A stretch of 64,000 nt of DNA from Serratia sp. H1w (GCF_000633355.1 NZ_AYMQ01000077.1:1-64000), one strand, 5' to 3'. Shown: positions 29,713 through 38,683, counted from the stretch's first letter. The notes: a model not told the origin generated them from the letters alone. Numbers and translations are program-made.

Positions 29713-30687
29713 TTAACTTAAACGAATGTTAAACAAAGCCGATTGCAACGCATTCCAGTCGGCTTCGCCGCTGTGGATCAGTTCGATACGGCTGTCGAGT
29801 GGGGCGGTAGGGCGAGTTTCAATACTGAGATCCTGCCCTTGGCGGTTGATCAGCAGACTGCCTTCGGCAATGCGCACTACCGCCTTGGCCCGGTCAACCG
29901 GTGCCAGCCGGATCCACTCCATCATACCGACGGTATCAAAGACCGTTTCCCCATCAAAAATCCAGCCGCAGCTGGTATATTCCTGGCCTTGATTCAGGGC
30001 TCGGCGCCAGCGGGAGTTTTCCGGCAAACGCAGCGCAGCCAGTCCGCGGGTCTTGGCGTGGCTATGATGATGCTGTGCGTCCGGTAATTCTGTGCAATTG
30101 GTGCGTGGCTGCTCCAGCAGCTTGCTATCCATGCGTCCCTGTTCGATAGAAAAGACTGGGCGCTGATGGCCATGCTGCTGTTGCCAGTCTTCAAGTGCCT
30201 GCGCATCTTGCGGTTGCCAGGTATCCATTTTATTGGCGATGATGATGTCTGCTGCGGCCAATTGATCGCGGAAATTTTCATTTTCAGTGTAGCGAGGCTC
30301 GCTGAGTTGACGCGGGTCCAGTACGCAGATCGTCGCCTGTAAATCGATCCATCCGCCATAAGTTTCCTGGGTCAACAGCGCCAGGATCTGCTTTGGGTGG
30401 CCTAAACCGGTGGGTTCAATCAACAGCCGGTCGGGCTTGGCCTGTTGCAGCAACATATTCAAGCCAACCTGCATTGGTAGCCCGTTAACGCAGCACATAC
30501 AGCCCCCGGGGATCTCTTTTAACACTGCGCCGCTGTCGGCCAGCAGGGCACCGTCGATACCGATCTCGCCAAACTCATTGACCAACACGGCCCAACGTTC
30601 ATTTTCCGGTTTATTGGCCAGCAGATGCCGAATGGTGGTGGTTTTTCCGCTTCCCAGAAAACCGGTGATCAGGTTGGTTTTTGTCAA
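29713..30687 (-). CDS. yeiR: COG0523-family zinc-binding GTPase YeiR
   Basis: 324 residues. Walker A GFLGSGKT (9-16), the metal-binding CxCC motif GGCMCC with C63, C65 and C66, the GTPase NKMD, and a CobW C-terminal domain. A histidine-rich stretch (DAQHHHSHAKT) follows near the middle. E. coli YeiR binds zinc and its GTPase is zinc-stimulated; the group is thought to act as metallochaperones or insertases. No Zur-like site was recognised upstream. Confidence 0.93.
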   Translation of the reverse strand: MTKTNLITGFLGSGKTTTIRHLLANKPENERWAVLVNEFGEIGIDGALLADSGAVLKEIPGGCMCCVNGLPMQVGLNMLLQQAKPDRLLIEPTGLGHPKQILALLTQETYGGWIDLQATICVLDPRQLSEPRYTENENFRDQLAAADIIIANKMDTWQPQDAQALEDWQQQHGHQRPVFSIEQGRMDSKLLEQPRTNCTELPDAQHHHSHAKTRGLAALRLPENSRWRRALNQGQEYTSCGWIFDGETVFDTVGMMEWIRLAPVDRAKAVVRIAEGSLLINRQGQDLSIETRPTAPLDSRIELIHSGEADWNALQSALFNIRLS

Positions 30688-30975
30688 TTTTATATCCTCA
30701 TTAAAGGTATGGTTAGCTTTATCTGCCGATGTTCTGGAACGAAAATTTACTAATGAAAGTCACTTTTTTTTCACTTTTTCTTAACGTTTTTATTTTGCCT
30801 TTTGGTTGGGAGTTTTCCTAGTCATAACCAGAGGTTAGCAATGTCAATTGTGCCGTACCGTATTGTTTCCACGACCTTAATACACCGATTAACCATAAAA
30901 AAAACACCCTATCTTTGCGATTATTCCTAACAAAATGACCTATGTTTAAGTTGGCTTAACAAAAGTGAGGTTGCC

Positions 30976-31281
30976 ATGAATAGCTTACGGTTATTTTTGA
31001 TCGCAGGAGCGTTGTTTTCATGGATGGCAGCAAGTCATGCGGGTTCCACAGGTGTTATCAACTTTGTGGGTTCCATTGTCGAAGGTCCTTGTACGGTAAA
31101 TGTGAGTAACTCAACGGCGAATACCCAATGTTATCGTAACGGACAAAACTATACGGGCACGCAAAAGTTGGCAAGTTTTGATGCCAGCAGTAAAGAACTT
31201 CCGCTGAATATCGGCACCACCGAAATGAGGTGGGTAGACCAGCAGAAAAAACTCGCAATTATGACGGTAGTTTATCGTTAA
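30976..31281 (+). CDS. Mini fimbrial-like secreted protein, copy 1
   Basis: 101 residues from ATG at 30976, preceded by GTGAGG. A signal peptide ends near ASHA/GS. The mature start GVINFVGSIVEGPCTV resembles the N-terminus of type 1 fimbrial subunits, with C39 and C52 placed like the conserved subunit disulfide. However, the protein is only half the length of a pilin, and no chaperone or usher lies nearby. It is about 60 percent similar to the gene 300 bases downstream, and the leaders are also alike (GTGAGG, then LRLFLIAG), so the two are a tandem duplication. Function unknown; a small periplasmic or surface protein is the safest statement. Confidence 0.8.
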   Translation: MNSLRLFLIAGALFSWMAASHAGSTGVINFVGSIVEGPCTVNVSNSTANTQCYRNGQNYTGTQKLASFDASSKELPLNIGTTEMRWVDQQKKLAIMTVVYR

Positions 31282-31290
31282 GTCCCAAGG

Positions 31291-31315
31291 TCATGCCGAG
31301 TGGGTCTCGGCATGA
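31291..31315 (+). terminator. Hairpin terminator after mini fimbrial-like copy 1
   Basis: TCATGCCGAG and CTCGGCATGA form a perfect 10-bp stem with a 5-base loop, 9 bases after the stop. The T run is weak, so termination may be partial. Confidence 0.65.
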
Positions 31316-31589
31316 CATCTAGCCAGATTTTGCACCTCGTTTCGCCACCCTGCCACCACACTTTTGATGGTTTAAGTGTTGACCAAGATTACGCATGGCA
31401 AACCGTTGCCAGGTTTTAAATTGAGATTTTTCCGACTTGAAATCTGTTTTTTGCGGCAATAAATTACTCGTCGCCGGAGAGGGTGGTGTCTAGCTAACTC
31501 AATGATTAATGACTAAAACTTCTCTAACTTGCGCTTAATCCAACAACTTTATTCAGGTTTGAATTGGCTTAATAACAAGTGAGGTGAAC
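31316..31589. other. Spacer between the tandem mini fimbrial-like genes
   Basis: No ORF. Its right part (TTGGCTTAAT...AACAAGTGAGG) resembles the leader of copy 1 (TTGGCTTAAC...AAAAGTGAGG), so the duplication unit includes the promoter-proximal leader and each copy probably has its own promoter. Confidence 0.5.
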
Positions 31590-31901
31590 ATGAAAAGTTT
31601 ACGGTTGTTTTTGATCGCAGGGATGTTGTTTTCATGGCTGGCTGCTGGCGTGGCTAATGCAGCTACTGGTGGTGTGATCAACTTTTACGGTTCAATTGTA
31701 GAAGGCCCTTGCTCCGTCGAAGTGGCCGACTCAACGGCGAAAACACAATGCTATCGTGACGGAAAAAACTACACCAGCCAACATTCATTGGCGAATTGGG
31801 ATGGCAGCAGCAAAGAATTGCCAAGAAAGCTCGGTAAGAGCGAAATCAAGTGGCTCGACGAGCAGAAAAAACTGGGCATTTTAACCCTGGAATACCGTTA
31901 A
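31590..31901 (+). CDS. Mini fimbrial-like secreted protein, copy 2
   Basis: 103 residues from ATG at 31590, with GAGG just upstream; a GTG six bases earlier is possible. Signal peptide ends near VANA/AT. The mature part GGVINFYGSIVEGPCSV with C41 and C54 repeats copy 1. Both share the C-terminal pattern SSKELP-(5)-E-(4)-QKKL-I-T-YR. Most differences lie in the loop after the second cysteine. Likely the same role as copy 1, with some divergence. A hairpin terminator follows. Confidence 0.8.
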   Translation: MKSLRLFLIAGMLFSWLAAGVANAATGGVINFYGSIVEGPCSVEVADSTAKTQCYRDGKNYTSQHSLANWDGSSKELPRKLGKSEIKWLDEQKKLGILTLEYR

Positions 31902-31922
31902 TTCATTTACCGCGTCTTTCAG

Positions 31923-31955
31923 ACCGTCATGCCCGAGAAGTTTTGGCATGACGGT
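31923..31955 (+). terminator. Terminator after mini fimbrial-like copy 2
   Basis: ACCGTCATGCC and GGCATGACGGT form a perfect 11-bp stem with an 11-base loop. It shares the TCATGCC/GGCATGA core with the hairpin after copy 1 and can also serve the convergent reductase gene. Confidence 0.75.
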
Positions 31956-31964
31956 TTCTACCGA

Positions 31965-33446
31965 TTAGCCTAACTGAGTGCTAACCCAATCCTTTACCGT
32001 CTGGCAAGCTCCCCGATCGCGCAATGACAGATAGGCTCGTGTGACCTCTGACACAAAGGCTACATCTGTTGGCAGTTGCTCGCCAAACACGCTTTTCAAT
32101 GCCAGCAAGGCAGCGACTCGGGGTTCACCGTCTTGCGAGGTGCTGACGACCTGTTGCAACGTGGCCAGCATTGGGTCACGAATATCAATCGGTTGCCCGG
32201 CATCATCTACCCCGCCGACATAACGCATCCAGCCTGCGACGCCAAGTGCCAGCCCCGTATGGCTGCCACCCTGTTGCCGGTGCCAGCGGATCGACTCCAG
32301 CAGGCGCTGAGGCAGCTTTTGCGTGCCATCCATGGCGATCTGCCAGGTGCGGTGTTGCAGTGCAGGGTTGCTGAAACGCTCGATCAACTGCTCGGCGTAG
32401 GCAGCCAGATCGATGCCTGCGACTTGCAACGTCGGAGCCTGTTCGTTCAGCATCAAATGGCGTGCAGCCTGACGATAGTTCTCATCAGCCATGCAGTCAA
32501 AAATGTACTGGTAACCCGCCAGATAGCCGAGATAGGCCAGGAAAGAGTGGCTGCCGTTGAGCATCCGCAGTTTCATCTGCTCGAACGGCAGAACATCGTC
32601 CACCAGTTGTACACCGACATCCTCCCATTGTGGGCGGCCCGCGACAAAATTATCTTCCACCACCCATTGGATAAAGGGTTCGCAGGCGATGGCGCATTCA
32701 TCGCGCACGCCTCCCAGAGCGGTGGCAATTTCATCCAGCGTTTCTGGCGTTGCGGCCGGAACGATGCGATCGACCATGGTGCAAGGGAAGGTGACCTGTT
32801 GAGCGATCCATTCGGCCAGTTGCGGATCGCGTGCTTTAGCCAACCCGGTCACCGCATTGCGTACCACGTGGCCGTTCTCTGGAATATTGTCGCAGGACAA
32901 TACGCTAAAGGCGGGCAGGTTACGTTCGCGGCGGCGGCGCAGCGCCTCCACCAGGATCCCCGGCACCGTAGTGGGTTGGGCGGGGTTAGCCAGATCGGCT
33001 TTGATTGCATCGTGCTGCAGATCCAACAGGCCGCTTCCAGGTTCAATGCAGTAACCTTTCTCCGTAATGGTCATTGAGACGATCGCCACCTGCGGTTCGG
33101 CCAACTTCTCCAGCACGGCGTCGATGCCTTCCAGCTTACGGTGCACGCTTTCGTGAACGGCTCCTACCACGATGGCCTGATTACCTGCGGCACCCTTTTC
33201 CAACACGGTATAGAGATGATCCTGAGCGCGCAGGGTCTGGAACAGCTTATCGCCGCCGAACAGGCTGATCTCGCAGATCCCCCAGTCGCCGCCGTTACGG
33301 TTGAGCACTCGGTCGGTCAGCAATGCCTGATGTGCGCGGTGAAAAGCACCAAACCCCAGGTGAACGATTCGGCTGCGCAGGCTTTGGCGATCGTATTGGG
33401 GCTGCTGTGTCTTGGCGGGCAACGGTGTGTTGGCGATAGTTTTCAT
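31965..33446 (-). CDS. yeiQ: Fructuronate reductase-like mannitol dehydrogenase family protein (YeiQ/UxuB)
   Basis: 493 residues of the polyol-specific long-chain dehydrogenase family. The N-terminal dinucleotide-binding domain begins IVHLGFGAFHRAHQALL. The C-terminal domain carries the family KLRMLNGSHSFLAYLGYL segment with the catalytic Lys region. UxuB and YeiQ reduce D-fructuronate to D-mannonate with NADH. Gene order next to yeiR and efpL is that of yeiQ. The divergent uxuA makes the next enzyme of hexuronate breakdown, so a UxuB function is likely here. Confidence 0.88.
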   Translation of the reverse strand: MKTIANTPLPAKTQQPQYDRQSLRSRIVHLGFGAFHRAHQALLTDRVLNRNGGDWGICEISLFGGDKLFQTLRAQDHLYTVLEKGAAGNQAIVVGAVHESVHRKLEGIDAVLEKLAEPQVAIVSMTITEKGYCIEPGSGLLDLQHDAIKADLANPAQPTTVPGILVEALRRRRERNLPAFSVLSCDNIPENGHVVRNAVTGLAKARDPQLAEWIAQQVTFPCTMVDRIVPAATPETLDEIATALGGVRDECAIACEPFIQWVVEDNFVAGRPQWEDVGVQLVDDVLPFEQMKLRMLNGSHSFLAYLGYLAGYQYIFDCMADENYRQAARHLMLNEQAPTLQVAGIDLAAYAEQLIERFSNPALQHRTWQIAMDGTQKLPQRLLESIRWHRQQGGSHTGLALGVAGWMRYVGGVDDAGQPIDIRDPMLATLQQVVSTSQDGEPRVAALLALKSVFGEQLPTDVAFVSEVTRAYLSLRDRGACQTVKDWVSTQLG

Positions 33447-33578
33447 TAAAGGCTCCGTAACGAGAACAAGGTTTGGTTGCTAGCTTGCTTAAAGCTATCA
33501 GACCAGTTGGCGCAGGTGAATGCCCGGCTCTCGCGTATCTGTTAACCACCGCCTGGCTAAGGCGGTAGAGAGGTGAAT

Positions 33579-33598
33579 AAAATTGGTCTGTCCAAAAT
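33579..33598. promoter_or_regulatory. UxuR/ExuR-like operator
   Basis: AAAATTGGTCTGTCCAAAAT is an imperfect palindrome close to the UxuR/ExuR consensus (AAATTGGTATACCAATTT). It lies in the 340-bp divergent region between the reductase gene and uxuA, which otherwise has no ORF. A further half-site-like AATTGGTTTGATTTT is at about 33710-33725. A GntR-family hexuronate regulator is expected to bind, but its gene is not in the window. Confidence 0.6.
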
Positions 33599-33786
33599 AG
33601 GCCAGAATCGTGAGTTGGATCAATCAATCGACGTTTCTGTTTTGACAGCATGCCGCTAATCAGTAAGGTTAAAGGTGAATGATATCTACTGCAATGTGGT
33701 ATAACAGAATTGGTTTGATTTTGCGATCTACCTCACCACCGATGCATCTTCAACGATGAAAGAGCGACTTTTACAAGGATAAATCA

Positions 33787-34977
33787 ATGGAACAAACATG
33801 GCGTTGGTATGGGCCGAACGATCCGGTTTCTCTGGATGATGTGCGGCAGGCAGGAGCTACTGGCGTAGTGACCGCGTTGCACCAAATTCCGAATGGCGAA
33901 GTGTGGCCAGTTGAACAGATCAAGGCGCGTCAGGCTCTGTTGGCGGAAAAAGGGCTGGTGTGGTCGGTGGTGGAAAGTATTCCGGTGCACGAGGAAATTA
34001 AAACCCATAGCGGCAACTATCAACGCCACATCGCCAACTATCAACAATCGCTGCGCAACCTGGCTGCCTGTGGTATTGATACCGTTTGCTACAACTTTAT
34101 GCCAATCCTCGACTGGACGCGCACCGATCTGGAATACCTGCTGCCGGACGGTTCCAAGGCATTACGCTTTGATCAGATTGCCTTTGCGGCCTTCGATCTG
34201 CATATCCTGTGCCGCAACGGGGCGGAAAAAGATTATACCGCCGAAGAGCAGGCACAGGCGCAAAGCTATTTTAACGCCATGAGCGCAGCGGATATTGCCA
34301 AACTGACTGGCAACATCATTGCCGGGCTGCCAGGGGCGGAAGAGGGTTATACGCTCGATCAGTTCCGTGCCCGGCTGGCGGAATACGATCATATCAATAA
34401 GGCGCAACTGCGTGAGAATATGGCCGTCTTCCTGCGTGCTATCGTACCGGTAGCCGAAGAGGTGGGTGTCAGGCTGGCGGTGCATCCAGATGATCCACCG
34501 CGCCCGATCCTTGGCTTGCCACGCATTGTTTCCACCATCGAAGATATGCAGTGGCTGAAAGAGACGGTAGATAGCATCTATAACGGCTTCACCATGTGTA
34601 CCGGTTCTTACGGCGTACGTGCGGATAACGATCTGGTGCGGATGATTGAAACCTTCGGCGATCGTATTCACTTTACCCACCTGCGTGCCACCTGCCGGGA
34701 GGAAAACCCAAAAACCTTCCACGAAGGGGCGCATTTGCAAGGCGACGTGGATATGGTGGCGGTGGTCGAAGCGATCCTGACCGAAGAACAGCGCCGTCAT
34801 AAGGCAGGCGATCGGCGGCCAATCCCAATGCGGCCCGATCATGGGCACCAGATGCTGGACGATCTGAAAAAGAAAACCAATCCGGGCTATTCGGCCATCG
34901 GTCGTTTGAAAGGTTTGGCGGAGGTACGTGGGGTCGAGCTGGCGTTGAAGCGGCGGTTTTTCCCTGAGTTACTCTAG
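33787..34977 (+). CDS. uxuA: Mannonate dehydratase UxuA
   Basis: 396 residues (E. coli 394). N-terminus [16 protein letters not shown] and the metal-site segments [20 protein letters not shown] and [10 protein letters not shown] are strongly conserved. It converts D-mannonate to 2-keto-3-deoxygluconate with a divalent metal in the cytoplasm. Together with the divergent fructuronate reductase it completes two steps of glucuronate degradation, while the kinase, aldolase and isomerase steps must be encoded elsewhere. In E. coli uxuA lies in an uxuAB operon at another locus, so this divergent pair is a local rearrangement. Confidence 0.96.
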   Translation: MEQTWRWYGPNDPVSLDDVRQAGATGVVTALHQIPNGEVWPVEQIKARQALLAEKGLVWSVVESIPVHEEIKTHSGNYQRHIANYQQSLRNLAACGIDTVCYNFMPILDWTRTDLEYLLPDGSKALRFDQIAFAAFDLHILCRNGAEKDYTAEEQAQAQSYFNAMSAADIAKLTGNIIAGLPGAEEGYTLDQFRARLAEYDHINKAQLRENMAVFLRAIVPVAEEVGVRLAVHPDDPPRPILGLPRIVSTIEDMQWLKETVDSIYNGFTMCTGSYGVRADNDLVRMIETFGDRIHFTHLRATCREENPKTFHEGAHLQGDVDMVAVVEAILTEEQRRHKAGDRRPIPMRPDHGHQMLDDLKKKTNPGYSAIGRLKGLAEVRGVELALKRRFFPELL

Positions 34978-35016
34978 CAAAGCAGGGCGCAATCAGGTTG
35001 CGCCCCCTACCGTTGA

Positions 35017-35589
35017 CTAGTCTGCGCGGCTCATATAGCGGCGTTCTGCAATATGAATGCGGATTTTGTCACCGCTGCTCAGATACTCAGGGACCAGAAT
35101 GGTCAGGCCGGTCGCCATGGTGGCCGGTTTGTTACGCGCACTGGCAGAAGCGCCCTTGATGCCCGGTGCAGTTTCCACAATTTCCATATCCACGGTCTGT
35201 GGCAGTTCCAACGCCAGTACCTGACCATCCAGCGTCAGCACTTGCATACCTGGCAGGCCCGCCTCAGGGATGAACAGCAGCTCATCTTCGATCTGATCTT
35301 TCTTGAAGATATACGGGGTGTAGTCTTCATCGTCCATGAACACATACTCTTCGCCGTCAATATAAGAGAAGTTGACCTTGCGGCGGGACAGGCTGATGGT
35401 GTCCAGAATATCATCACCTTTAAAACGTTCTTCTACCTTCAGCCCGGTACGGACATCGGAGAAGCGCATTTTATACAGCGTGCTGGCACCACGGGCGCTT
35501 GGACTCTGGACATCGATGTCCTTCACCAGCAGCAGTTTGCCGTTGTAATTGATCGCCATACCGCGCTTGATTTCGTTCGCTCTTGCCAT
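35017..35589 (-). CDS. efpL: Elongation factor P-like protein EfpL (YeiP)
   Basis: 190 residues, three-domain EF-P fold. The domain I loop [13 protein letters not shown] has arginine at position 33, where EF-P has its modified lysine, as expected of the EfpL group. C-terminal domain III ends [18 protein letters not shown]. EfpL relieves ribosome stalling at polyproline and some other diproline-like motifs without post-translational modification. Its place next to yeiQ is conserved. Confidence 0.95.
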   Translation of the reverse strand: MARANEIKRGMAINYNGKLLLVKDIDVQSPSARGASTLYKMRFSDVRTGLKVEERFKGDDILDTISLSRRKVNFSYIDGEEYVFMDDEDYTPYIFKKDQIEDELLFIPEAGLPGMQVLTLDGQVLALELPQTVDMEIVETAPGIKGASASARNKPATMATGLTILVPEYLSSGDKIRIHIAERRYMSRAD

Positions 35590-35740
35590 TGGATTACCCT
35601 GTCAAAATAGATTTTAGGAAGTTGCGACAAGTTACTCGCGCCGTGCTTTTCAGGCAATAGCCACGCGTAAAAAGACTGGGGAAAAGGGCGGTCATGGCCG
35701 CCCTGATACTGATGACATTGTAAACAGGACAATCGCGTAG

Positions 35741-35760
35741 GGTCGCTGCATGCTGCGACC
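35741..35760. repeat. Dispersed palindrome, CATGC-centred
   Basis: GGTCGCTGCATGCTGCGACC is a near-perfect 20-base palindrome preceded by GCGTAG. A 17/20 match with the same GCGTAG lead-in is at 54613-54632. It lies between mtr and efpL and may double as the terminator of mtr. Confidence 0.6.
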
Positions 35761-35775
35761 GTGTGGTTCTGGCGA

Positions 35776-37020
35776 TTATTTAAACACTGGCAGCAGATCT
35801 AACAACGTCAGCACGTGGGCTACGGCGTTGATCGCCCCAAACAGGATGATGAACAGGATCATGCCTTGGCCGCCGGGTGCACGATAGCCTGCCTGTGGGA
35901 AACGGCGGCGGCTGGCACGTGCCATCATGGCAGGGACGATCACTGCCCAAATGGTGGCAGCCAGGCCAGCAAAGCCGATGGCGTACAGGAAACCGTTCGG
36001 GAACAGTAACGCGGCTACGGTTGGCGGTACAAAGGTAACCAATGCCGATTTGGTACGGCCTGCCTGGTTATCCTTGAACTTGAAGAAGTCAGCGAGGAAA
36101 TCGAACAGCCCCAGTGACACCCCCAGGAACGAACTGGCCAGCGCCATATAAGAGAAGGCGTTCAGCAGTTGGCCCACCGCATGGCTACTGGAAACGTTAC
36201 CCATCTGTTTGAGCAGGCTGCCAATATTTCCTCCTTCGGCGATCACCTGCTTGAAGGCGTCACGGGCAATATTGCCCTGGATCACATACTGCCACAGGAT
36301 ATAGATCGCCAATGCCAGCAGGGTGCCATACACCAGGCTGCGCACCACGGCACCGCTGTCTTTTTGATAATACTTCACCAGGCCAGGCACGTTGCCGTGG
36401 TAGCCGAACGATGTCAGCAGGTAGGGCAGTGCTGCCAGCGCATATGGCAGGTAATTAGCGTCGCTATCGCCTTGGTTGAACAATACGGCAGGCTGCACGT
36501 GGGTAAACATATCGCCGACGGACAACACAAAGGTGATCACCATACCGCCAATCAGAATGGTGCTCAGGCGGTCAACGGCGCGGGTGGATAACCAGACGAT
36601 AAAGGCCACGATAATGGCAAATACCAACCCGGACAGGGTTTGGTTGGCTCCGAAGACGCCTTCCAGCGTATGGGCAATGATCGAACCGCCCGCCGAGATA
36701 TAGGCATAGGTCAGAATATAGAGGACGAAGGTGATCGACAGGCCGTTAAGGGTATTCCAGCCCTTGCCAAGCAGATCTTTGACCACGGTGTGGAAGCTGG
36801 CACCTGCCGGATAATTCATAGTGGCTTCCAGGATCATCAACCCGGAGATCAGCATACAGAACCAGGTATAAATCAGCAGTGCCACGGAGCCGCTGAACCA
36901 CACGCCAGAAGTCACGATAGGGATGGAGAACATACCTGCACCTACAGCGGTGCCGGCAATGATCATCGCGCCACCGAGTACGCAAGGGCGGGAAAGCTTC
37001 TGGATGGTGTCCGCAGACAT
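35776..37020 (-). CDS. mtr: Tryptophan-specific permease Mtr
   Basis: 414 residues, the same length as E. coli Mtr, HAAAP family with 11 membrane segments. Segment 1 has GGAMIIAGTAVGAGMFSIP. Conserved segments include TWFCMLISGLMILEA, ATIWAVIVPAMMARASRRRF and SFGYHGNVPGLVKYY. It imports tryptophan (possibly also indole) with protons. Specificity for tryptophan over tyrosine (TyrP) is supported by the TrpR-like operator upstream. The gene is absent from this position in E. coli. Confidence 0.92.
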   Translation of the reverse strand: MSADTIQKLSRPCVLGGAMIIAGTAVGAGMFSIPIVTSGVWFSGSVALLIYTWFCMLISGLMILEATMNYPAGASFHTVVKDLLGKGWNTLNGLSITFVLYILTYAYISAGGSIIAHTLEGVFGANQTLSGLVFAIIVAFIVWLSTRAVDRLSTILIGGMVITFVLSVGDMFTHVQPAVLFNQGDSDANYLPYALAALPYLLTSFGYHGNVPGLVKYYQKDSGAVVRSLVYGTLLALAIYILWQYVIQGNIARDAFKQVIAEGGNIGSLLKQMGNVSSSHAVGQLLNAFSYMALASSFLGVSLGLFDFLADFFKFKDNQAGRTKSALVTFVPPTVAALLFPNGFLYAIGFAGLAATIWAVIVPAMMARASRRRFPQAGYRAPGGQGMILFIILFGAINAVAHVLTLLDLLPVFK

Positions 37021-37056
37021 GATTGCTCCTGAATGGCCGTTGGCCTTGAGTTCTTT

Positions 37057-37076
37057 TGTACTAGCTCAATGGTACA
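37057..37076 (-). promoter_or_regulatory. TrpR-like operator of mtr
   Basis: TGTACTAGCTCAATGGTACA has the arms TGTAC/GTACA and the CTAG core seen in TrpR operators of trp, aroH and mtr. It sits 37 bases upstream of the mtr ATG, so repression by TrpR with tryptophan is likely. TyrR boxes were not clearly identified. Confidence 0.7.
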
Positions 37077-37195
37077 TGCGTGATGTGTGCATGTAAAGCG
37101 AAGATTTTGCTGGGTTGGTGCAGTATTCAGCGGTTAGGAGCATCACTTTATCTATTGTGATGTATGGCAGGGGATGATCACCATGGGAATGCAAC

Positions 37196-37591
37196 TCATC
37201 GACAAAGTGATAAATCTTTTACGTAAGTGGTTGGTGACTGCCATGATATCCTGTCGCACGTTAAATAACCGGCATTCTTCAACTTATAGTCAACATAAAA
37301 AGAAATAGGTAAACTGATAACAAGTGAGATAAACATTAGATAAACTAAATATCGAGTAACGCCTTTGTCGTATTTTGGGCGTTTATTAAATATAAAATAA
37401 TATATACCGCTAACCATTGCATATAATAGCAGTGGACAGGTGAGTAAACCTATAACAACGGAAGCGGAGAAAGTTATTTCATCCGCCATGAATACTAACG
37501 CTAGCATATACTGGCAGACCAATAGGGTTACAAATGAAAAGAATATTAAGAGCGCCGTTGCTAGCACTAATTTAGTATATTTATTATTCAT
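37196..37591 (-). CDS. DUF1240-like small membrane protein, probable immunity protein, copy 2
   Basis: 131 residues from ATG at 37591; the longer frame to 37765 would run into hcp and is unlikely. Four predicted membrane helices and a conserved C-terminus YLTCDRISWQSPTTYVKDLSLCR with two cysteines. The paralogue at 38161-38562 has almost the same C-terminal signature, so they arose by duplication. The pattern recalls DUF1240, a membrane protein family of Yersinia, Serratia and relatives. Last gene of the module after hcp. Its companionship with an Hcp and a membrane-active effector candidate suggests immunity, but this is inferred. Confidence 0.65.
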   Translation of the reverse strand: MNNKYTKLVLATALLIFFSFVTLLVCQYMLALVFMADEITFSASVVIGLLTCPLLLYAMVSGIYYFIFNKRPKYDKGVTRYLVYLMFISLVISLPISFYVDYKLKNAGYLTCDRISWQSPTTYVKDLSLCR

Positions 37592-37655
37592 AAGTGTCTT
37601 AACGTTAAAATGTTCAATAAACAACCGCCATAAAATCTGGCGGTTACTCACTAAA

Positions 37656-38135
37656 TCAATAAACTTGCTCGTCCCAAATGCTATAACCCGAGGTGCCGGA
37701 AATATTATGCTGCCAATCAATGCTTTTATAAGATAATGAAATGATCTCGTAGGGTTGACCATCATTTTGTGTCAGCGCATTTGGGCAGTGCTGGGTTATG
37801 TCTGAGATATAGGCATCTTTAAGCTTGATGGTATAAAACACTTCTAAAGTCCCGGCCGGATTGACACGGTACATATACAATACAATTTGTAGTTTTTCAT
37901 TGTTTGATATCGCCATGCCAAGCAAAGGCGATGACTTATCAATCGGCTTGGTTATTCTGACTGGTTGGTGGGAGACATTTTGCATTCTGGATATATTATG
38001 ATCGAAAGCAAGAATGTAAACTTGATCCTCATGTCCTTTTTGACATCTATTACCGATGGAGTCAAGAGTCGAGCAACCAGCGGATATCAAGCCCTGTTTA
38101 ATACCATTAATGCTTGCATAAATCAAATTGGCCAT
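37656..38135 (-). CDS. hcp: Hcp family type VI secretion tube protein (orphan)
   Basis: 159 residues, the size of enterobacterial Hcp. Clear family pattern: MANLIYASINGIKQGLISAGCS at the start, KGHEDQVYILAFDHNISR, the QNVSH strand, PVDKSSPLLG-like PIDKSSPLLGMAIS, and the ending IDWQHNISGTSGYSIWDEQVY. Hcp hexamers form the T6SS inner tube and can carry small effectors in their lumen. No other T6SS core gene is in the window, so this is an orphan hcp of the kind that accompanies cargo effectors. GAGGGA lies just before the ATG. It is flanked on both sides by the two DUF1240-like genes. Confidence 0.92.
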   Translation of the reverse strand: MANLIYASINGIKQGLISAGCSTLDSIGNRCQKGHEDQVYILAFDHNISRMQNVSHQPVRITKPIDKSSPLLGMAISNNEKLQIVLYMYRVNPAGTLEVFYTIKLKDAYISDITQHCPNALTQNDGQPYEIISLSYKSIDWQHNISGTSGYSIWDEQVY

Positions 38136-38160
38136 AAATCCCTCTATGTAATGGTAAATG

Positions 38161-38562
38161 TTATTTGCAAAGTGATAAATCTTTTACATACGTTATTGGC
38201 GACATCCAAGAAATTTTATCGCACGTTAAATAACCATCGTGTTTAAGTTTGTAGCCCACATACAAGGATACAGGCACACTAAAAAATAATGAAGTTAACG
38301 CTAGCATGATTAAATATTTACTGATTAAAATGTTATGTTTTGGCTGCCTGTCGTAAATAAAGAAAAAAACGGAGCAAGAAAAAGTATAAAGTATTATTGG
38401 TGATGCAAAAAAGCAAACAAATATAGAAGCTGAAAATGTTATTTCATCCTTCATTAATATCAATGAGGTGACGTAGCTGTAAATCAATAACGATAAGCAA
38501 ATGAATGTAATCAGCAACGCTGTTGCCCCTAATACTTTCCAAAATCGATTGCTCACACTCAT
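38161..38562 (-). CDS. DUF1240-like small membrane protein, probable immunity protein, copy 1
   Basis: 133 residues with about four membrane helices and the C-terminal signature YLTCDKISWMSPITYVKDLSLCK, as in copy 2. Its ATG at 38562 overlaps the stop of the extended effector frame in an ATGA, the typical layout of an effector-immunity pair. With the frame as sequenced the effector stops 121 bases earlier. A membrane immunity protein is what one expects against a toxin that acts in the inner membrane, as known for the Serratia pair Ssp6/Sip6. Specificity cannot be shown from sequence. Confidence 0.68.
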   Translation of the reverse strand: MSVSNRFWKVLGATALLITFICLSLLIYSYVTSLILMKDEITFSASIFVCFFASPIILYTFSCSVFFFIYDRQPKHNILISKYLIMLALTSLFFSVPVSLYVGYKLKHDGYLTCDKISWMSPITYVKDLSLCK

Positions 38563-38683
38563 CTTCTTAACCCATTAAGAATGTATTGAAAGTTTGCTTC
38601 CGGGGTTCTTGGTTTTACCTTTATCCCTTCTTTCAATAACGCTATTAATTTGTTGCTTATTCCATAATGTTTATCGATGGCAT

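Noticed and set aside
32076..33077. 333-codon open frame on the plus strand
   Set aside because: Antisense shadow of the fructuronate reductase gene; no family features and no ribosome site.
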